The notes below the pieces were generated by a model that made no database searches, was not told the origin of the DNA, and saw nothing but the letters and a program-made list of their open reading frames with translations. Shown one piece after another: positions 57,260 through 64,000 of a stretch of DNA of 64,000 nucleotides (within the stretch, counting starts at the first letter, position 1; each line of letters opens with the position of its first letter). Source of the DNA: Hofstenia miamia. Taxonomy: Eukaryota; Xenacoelomorpha; Acoela; Hofsteniidae. The position numbers and the translations under genes were made by a program. Where the stretch lies: the NCBI GenBank assembly GCA_900660155.1, contig CABFPE010000193.1, forward strand, positions 210,463-274,462, written 5' to 3'.

Positions 57260-58790
57260 ATAAAAATTATAATAAAAGACATGATTTCCAATTAGGAATA
57301 CAAATTAAAAAGAACATAAATATAAAAAAAATGTATATATATATAACGAAATTCGGTTCTTTAATATTTTGCATTCCACATTGGTTTGAACGTTACAATT
57401 TTTTTTGAAAAATTAACATAAATGTAATTTTTGACATATAATAGTAATAATTGTGTTCAAAGATAAATTTCCATTCTTGTGTACGAGTAGGAAATGTAGG
57501 CTAGAAAGTCATTTAAAAAATGTTGTTGTAGCCCATCACTAGTGGTATAATCTTTTTTGTAATTTGAAGGAAATATGAGTGTGCATGTGCATGGGCTGGA
57601 TTACATTATTTATAAAATTTACATGAGTCCAATCGAAATGGATTGGGTATAATTTCTACTGTCTTAAGCTTTCTTTTCTTTTGCACTTTAATTTCATCAA
57701 TTTCGACAAATGCAGTAATCGATAGACCTATTTTCAGAATATTATTAAAATTCAATTTGTCAGTAAGTTTTTGGTAATGAAATTATAAATCAATTTTTCA
57801 CTATTTGACAACTAAAATTTACTGGTTCGAATGAATCAATCTTTCAAAAAAAATTGTAGGCTTGGCTAGGGTCATATTTCAATGATTTGCATCCAGCCCC
57901 TCTCTACAATGCATACACAATATCAGTTTCATTTTAAAAAGTCTTAAAAATCAGAAAGAAATAGCGAGGTAAAAATTATCTTGCAATTAATAAAAATTGG
58001 TTCCTTGATATGACGTCACTGACGATAAAATAGTTATTGTAAACTTCAATATTTTGAAATATAATTTCTATTCTATGAGATTTACATGCTCAAGTGTCTA
58101 GTCATGCCTAGATTGCATTCAATTCTTAAGAGTGTGTTTTTACTTTAAGAAATTCGTTCTAAGATATAATTCAATTTTTAATCTTGAAATAGAAACCAAA
58201 GCATTGAATTCTTTTAGCAATTCTCAGGTTTCAAAGCTTTTCCAGGCAAAATCTACCTTCGTAATTGATAGAATCTCAGTGGGAAATTATGTGAACTGTT
58301 CGGCGATATCGAAAAACGATTATCTCGTGGAGTTAATCGATCATCATATTTATGCAAATCAATTCCCTCAGCTCCGAGCACAATTGAAGTTTGTAGATGG
58401 AATCACTGTGCAGCAAACACTTCCGCAAATCTTTTAATTATATGAATATTGCCTTTGTGAACAATGGTAATATAAATATCTTCTCTACAGTACCACAAGC
58501 ATCCATATATATATATATATATGCTTTCAAATTCTCTACGATATTTGTTCAAATTTATTCATTATTTTACATTAACTCTAGGAGTGCAAGTGGATCGATT
58601 CTCCCATTTATAAGATTCTTTACTGTGATATAAACTATATTTCCGATAGAGTTACCCTAAATCTTCTTTTATTTATTTTCTAAGTACTAATTCCATGTAC
58701 AACATGAAATTTAAAAATATTGCTTGCAGTATTTTTATATGTATTTATTCCTAGAATGGCCAGGTGGGCCAATTTACCCAATCTATCCAT
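57260..58790. other. AT-rich intergenic DNA with one weak ORF
   Basis: Short (TA)n runs near 57332 and 58506. The frame at 58132-58437 is listed separately. Nothing else recognised. Confidence 0.5.
58132..58437 (+). CDS. 101-codon unrecognised ORF, second half coding-like
   Basis: The last 65 codons (from about 58243) have a balanced composition with acidic, aromatic and hydrophobic residues, and follow an acceptor-like sequence (CAAAGCTTTTCCAG ending 58242). They could therefore be a terminal exon ending in TAA at 58435-58437. No domain recognised and no AATAAA close by. Candidate only. Confidence 0.25.
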   Translation: MCFYFKKFVLRYNSIFNLEIETKALNSFSNSQVSKLFQAKSTFVIDRISVGNYVNCSAISKNDYLVELIDHHIYANQFPQLRAQLKFVDGITVQQTLPQIF

Positions 58791-58794
58791 TTAA

Positions 58795-59197
58795 CCCTAT
58801 TTTATCTGGGGGCCGATTTGCCTCCACTCCACATTTTAAAATATAACTCAGACACAATTTTTTTTAAATAAACTATCTTTCTATGACATTTTTCTTTAAT
58901 TTGTTGTGCAACTTTTGACGCAAAAATTATGCAGATAGGGTAAAGGGTTACAACGTTTTAGCGATTTAAAAAAGTCCATGAAAACAACGATTTTGTCTGT
59001 AAAGGCTAGAAATTGAAACCAATGCATAATTTTCAAAGCAAAATTTAAATTAAATGTTTTATATGTTTTATTTGCATTATATGCATTACTCTTGATACTT
59101 ATTTAATAATATTTTTTAAACTTTTGTTTCCGTGATCTTACGGTCCAAATCACCCCCTCGGAAATATCTGCTACGAAACAGCCCCGGTAAAATAGGG
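58795..59197. mobile_element. TIR element of about 400 bp (CCCTATTTTA ends)
   Basis: Ends CCCTATTTTATCTGGGG and the complement CCCTATTTTACCGGGG are inverted repeats. TTAA precedes the left end and CTAA follows the right, so a decayed TTAA target (piggyBac-like) is possible. The inverted repeat may extend outward (CATTTA/CACTTA), so the edges are approximate. Non-coding. Confidence 0.5.
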
Positions 59198-59199
59198 CT

Positions 59200-60027
59200 A
59201 AGTGTAAAGAAATTAATTCATTTGTTGTTTGACAAACATTTTTTATATAAAATTACAATGCATTGTCCTTAATGTAATGACTAAATACAATTTGTAATTA
59301 ATATATATATATATATATATATATTGAAACTTTTCTAAAAATTCATATTTCTACACATAAGCCCATCCAACATTAGGGATGAGATTGCAAACAGGATAGG
59401 AGATGTTATAGTAGATTATTTTTCCAATATTTACCTTTCCTAACAAAAATCATTTTTAGTTTGAATAATTCATAGAAAAGGCATTCTATATTTTGCAAAG
59501 AGAGACAATCTTACGAGTCGACACCATTTTCACTATGGCAACTCACGATATATTACCTTTGGTTGATGATCAGCATAATAAAACTCCTTTAAATGAAGAG
59601 CTCTTTACAACTGACAGCACGTCATATACTCAATTAGTATCTAATAGAAAGAAAAATCAATGACACAGATATTTTCCCTTGCAAATGTATGGTGCGTCTG
59701 AGGTCCAATTCAAAATTAAAAACAGCTATTTGTCTATTTTTGGACTTCAAATCCATCATTGGTACAAATAATGTCCCTTTGAATTAATTTAATTACCTCG
59801 TCTTTTATCAGCAATCAAGAGCTAATTTAGTATATCTTGAATTGTATTATTTCTAAATAAGCTTGGAAAGACCCAAAATATCAACTTTTTTCGACAAATC
59901 TATAATCATTGCATTAAAATTTGATGGGCGTTGGTCTTTTTCAATTTATTTAACTAATTTGAATCAAAATCTTGAGAACAGAAATATATTAAAACGTAAT
60001 TAACCATTTGTGAAAAAGAAATGGACC
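59200..60027. other. AT-rich intergenic DNA with (TA)n at 59300-59325
   Basis: Nothing else recognised. Confidence 0.5.
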
Positions 60028-60035
60028 TCAATATC

Positions 60036-61145
60036 CAAGGGCGGATACAGAGGGGGCTCTAGCCCCCTCTAAAATAAGAATAATTTATTATAATTGTACA
60101 ATAAAAATTACAAAAGAAAATTCCTTAATACCATTAATACCATCAAATAGAGTGAATAGGAACAGTTTTTTAAGTTTTTTAAATATTTGTAACATGTATT
60201 TCATTGAACTTTTACACTATACTGCGTCCAATGGATCTTGACATTTTATTTCAATAATTATAAGAATATTTAATTTTCAGGACTTGTTTTAAATTTTAAA
60301 AACAGTTCAATTCACCTTTATCGATGGGGTGAATAGGAACAAATGTGATTTCTGTGAGGTATTTTAGCTTAAGCATATAATTTTAAATTATTTTACTTTT
60401 AAAAAATACTAATGAAATTAGATTAGCATAGCTACGGTTACCCCTTAGCACATAAACTTATAGTGATTAATTTTTACACAAAAGAACAATGTAATATATT
60501 ACATAGAATGAGTAATAATTCACTAAAATTTTCTCCTTGTCTACCATTTCTATTTCTTAACACTGCTCCTACTTACCCCATTTGACGATACTTCATAGGA
60601 TTGGTCAAATTTTTTGTACTCATGCACCTACTCCAAAAATCCAAAAACAAATTTGCGTGTCATATCAAAACTTTGCACAGTTTTTTTATTTTTATAATTA
60701 ATTGATTTTGCAAGAGCTTTACATTTTTGAATTGGTTGATTTTCTTTAATTTTGTCAACATATTTAACAATATTAATTAAGATTGAGACTAAGCACACAT
60801 TCATACCATTGGGTGAAAATTTTGCCATTTACTTAATCTTATAACATTGGTCTGTTTTGCAATGCATAATACCAAAGTCTCTTAAAAACACAGCACTCCA
60901 TTATTAAAGCGTAATTTGAAATTTGAAAAAAAATGTGGTGAGCCTTAATTTGAAATTTGAAAAAAAATGTCGAATTCTATGTTTCCATTTTTTGAGTCAG
61001 TAGATGGCAGTGAAGTCTGTACATAGTGATGAATTTTAAAAATCGAAAATTCAATAGTTTTATGCCCAATCTAGTATCCAATTATGCATTTAGCATTTTA
61101 TTCTACATTGGGCCACTCTAGAAAAATTTTCTGTATCCACCGTTG
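60036..61145. mobile_element. 1.11-kb hAT-type non-autonomous element with perfect target duplication
   Basis: Perfect 8-bp duplication TCAATATC at 60028-60035 and 61146-61153. The left end CAAGGGCGGATACAGAG and the complement of the right end CAACGGTGGATACAGAA are inverted repeats, both reaching a CTAG about 23-28 bp in. Near the left end GGGGGCTCTAGCCCCCTC is a strong palindrome. The interior is AT-rich; the short - strand frame at 60828-60628 lacks transposase motifs. Contains a local direct repeat, AATTTGAAATTTGAAAAAAA, twice (about 60911 and 60947). Confidence 0.88.
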
Positions 61146-61154
61146 TCAATATCT

Positions 61155-64000
61155 TCAAAGTCATATTTCTTTCCAATAGATGACATTGCACCAATTTTTG
61201 CTTTGTTTAATTACATTCGTTTCCGATATGTTAAATCAGGAAAGTTCTGCCAAAACTATGCAGAAAAATGGGGATTCAAGGTTGAAAATGTATAAAATAC
61301 AGTAAATGCGGTCTTTTTGTTATTAAAATATTTCATATCAGTATTGTGTGCAGCTACAGTTGCCATGTTAGCGCCTTTCAATAATTTGGCCAAAGTTAGA
61401 AACTAAACTAGTTTTGCTTATTATGCTTTCAAACAATTACGTAAATTTCAAATAAGGGAATGATTAATTGGATAATTATCCACACATTGCTTAAGTTTAA
61501 TATACTGCTGTTGTTTATGGAATTTTTAGAAAACAACGATACAAAAGTTAGCAAAAGAACACCTGTGATCAGAGATCAGTAATTAACATAAACAATATTT
61601 TTCCAACCCAGCCTGTTTGATGATATTCTGTATCCGTTAAATTTTCAACCAAAGCTTAAAAGACATTAGCTATCTCACATTTATATAATTGTTTACTATA
61701 TTAATTCAATCCACCCATAAAATTTCAAGCGTTTGGCCTGACCCCGCATCTATGAATGCCTATGATGCGATTGGCAAAGAATAAACCATATTTTTACTTG
61801 TAAATAATAAATTTGTATTTGAATTCAAATACTTTTGGTAGGTTGATTTTCGTTGTTTTTCAAGAATAATAAAAAGTTTAAGACACAGTTCAGTTTGACA
61901 AGAATAAGTCTAATTATTTTCAGATCAGCATAATTCAACGTTAGATTTTCGATGCATAATTTAATTTATTTATTGCCTACGTCAGCAATATCCACGCCTA
62001 CGCTTTTCCCATTTTTAGAGTTGGAGTTATAATTGGACAAAATATTTGAAACGAAGCGAATGCGTTACTTGATTTCAGTAAACTAGTTTTCAACGGATCT
62101 ATCTAATTGGTCAATTTGATATCTTGAGATTTATCTTTGAAAATATTCATTTTTAATGCATAGGGTAAAATTGGGCCTTTTTCCAAATTATTATCTTAAA
62201 AATCAATTTTTTGTTTAAAAATGCTAGTGTTTGTCCAAGGCCTTTGGTTCATCACCTGCTACTATATACATGTATTAGTTTAAATATTACGAGTCATGTG
62301 TTCCCTGAAGGATCGTTCATTGTATAATTTTAGCATATTTTAAGCAATTAGGATTTGGGAATGATTGTCAAAATTAACTCTGTTCATTTTGGGATTCTTG
62401 GGACCTTTCGGGTTAAAGAGGAGGTTTTCAGCTGTTCGAAATAATGTAATTTGAAATTTTTCATTGCCTATCAAATGTCATTCTCTAGCATATCTTAATA
62501 ATTTTCCACAAATTTTAATTATCAAATATTTGCAAAATAGTAAGACTACATCTTTAGTTGAATAATTATGTCATACACAAAGTAAACAAGTATTTAAAAC
62601 ATTTTTATTAAGGTGTATGATTCAGAATAAAAATTAGGAAAAGTCACCAAGTCTCAATAAAAAAGCTTGAAAACTTTTTCATGATATAACAATTTAAATG
62701 AAGCATTGATAAGTTAGTAGACATTTAGACAAATTCATTATTTTATTACAATCATTGAGTGAAACATTGATACAGATATCTCATTTGAATTGAAGACAAA
62801 AATTGAACTGGCAAGCAGCTAGGGATAATATGGCCTGTTAGTTTGTTGTGCTTCTGCCCAATCATGGATTAAAGCAAATGGAGCTCAGATTTTGCTCAAA
62901 TCATCTATTTTGTATGAATAATATATTCAACACATTTAAGTAAAAATATTTATGAATAACAAATCTGAGCGATTTTGGACAAACGCTTATTCTTTGCTAA
63001 ACATCTATACATTTTTTATGGTGGTAACATACACAAAAAATTATTTTTTGCGATTCTTTTGAAATTCATGTAAATCATCCAAAATAAAGAAAAGTATTTA
63101 AAAAATTCTTCAAACTTCAGTGATTATATAATTAGTATTGCTCCATTTATAGGGTCTATAGGCTTGAGCATGCGTCACACAATGCAATGAGAAGATGTGA
63201 AAAAAATGAAATTATCACAAGAATCACTCGCTAAATCAAAACATATGTGGCAGTGAACAATCTTTTGTTCTGTGAAGGAATATTGATTAAATGAAACAAG
63301 AACTCTTCCATGTCATATTAGAAGTTGTTCATCAACAGTGAATGCAATATCTTAGACATAGACTCTTCGAAGTTCACAATGAAGGAGTTTGAAAACTGAA
63401 AACTACACAGCAAATTTGTGCTCATTCACGCATTGATGTGTATCAAACATGTTCAAGCAGTAGAAAACGTGTGACATTTTTTAGCCTCTTACATGACTAG
63501 CTGTCATTCAATAAAATGAGAGAAATCCAATAAGAATCCTCACGCATGTTCTTCCTCACAGATTGAGATGCTGATAAAATCATTGGTAAAAAAGCAATTC
63601 TTCCATCTGAGTAACAAGTTCAGCGATGCGAAACAATTTCTTCTCATTATGTTGGAGGTATTTTTTATCTGAACGCATGATTCCATTTAAAACTCAGTGC
63701 TCATCACATTCATCTTCAGCATTGTTCCCTTTAGATGCTATTCTTGCTACATTACACAATATTTTTTGCAAGTCATTGAAACACAATTTCCACTTCAATA
63801 AACTTCATTGACCCTCATCACAGTCAGAAGTTTTGCTGTAGCTTTGCTTTACTTAATTCTAATAAATAACAGCTTAGTAAACGTAAAATATCCTTAGGCT
63901 TCCAATGTACAATATAAACATTTTTAAAATGAATTGTTTGATAACAATGTGTGCACAAATCCCACTGCAAGTCATCAATTATAAGTGTATATATATATAT
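61155..64000. other. AT-rich intergenic DNA, nothing recognised
   Basis: No supported gene or element. A (TA)n run begins at the window edge (63989-64000). Confidence 0.5.

Noticed and set aside
57839-57856. GGTTCGAATGAATC as a tRNA/SINE B box
   Set aside because: No A box at suitable distance and no acceptor stem.
1-64000. A novel multi-gene defence or metabolic system
   Set aside because: Only one convincing host gene is present; the rest is transposon relics, microsatellites and unannotatable intergenic DNA.

Overview
This is a strongly AT-rich, gene-poor stretch of a eukaryotic, almost certainly invertebrate animal, nuclear genome. Evidence: a spliced ARMC3-type gene with GT..AG introns and AATAAA signals, several animal transposon superfamilies (Tc1/mariner, hAT, piggyBac-like, esterase-bearing CR1-type LINEs), abundant (TA)n microsatellites, and assembly gaps that sit inside those microsatellites. 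I cannot name the species. An arthropod or another invertebrate with compact introns would fit.

Layout. 1-5 kb: decayed retroelements, including a retroelement RNase H-like relic on + and a 5'-truncated LINE on - whose 3' tail is an (AAT)n array. 5-17 kb: mostly unannotatable AT-rich DNA with a small hAT-like MITE, a TTAA-flanked element, a hAT transposase relic next to a gap, and a possible orphan terminal exon at 16.2 kb. 17.4-20.2 kb: the only convincing host gene, an ARMC3 orthologue (armadillo-type helical repeats plus C-terminal EDR1/CTR1-like domain) encoded almost entirely in one 2.37-kb exon, with one 48-bp intron. 21.1-22.7 kb: a dead Tc1-type transposon nested in a hAT-type MITE that still has its 8-bp target duplication. 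22.7-23.6 kb: an element with dense TTTGGCAAA subterminal repeats. 24-53 kb: intergenic DNA with many non-autonomous elements, two hairpin elements, (TA)n arrays, a LINE relic at 27.4-28.0 kb and a near-identical 367-bp repeat pair. 53.6-57.2 kb: a larger LINE on - (SGNH-esterase ORF1, endonuclease ORF2, gutted reverse transcriptase), with a 453-bp exact duplication bounded by single Ns that looks like an assembly artefact. 57-64 kb: intergenic DNA with one clean hAT-type element at 60.0-61.1 kb.

There is no operon-like or multi-gene system here. The interest is (i) the near-intronless ARMC3 gene with a possible alternative last exon, and (ii) an unusually legible set of non-autonomous DNA transposons. 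Three have perfect 8-bp target duplications, and one pair shows the 'empty' and 'Tc1-invaded' states of the same family. I found no convincing undescribed biological system. The least explained items are the 367-bp repeat family, the two subterminal-repeat elements and a few short coding-like ORFs.
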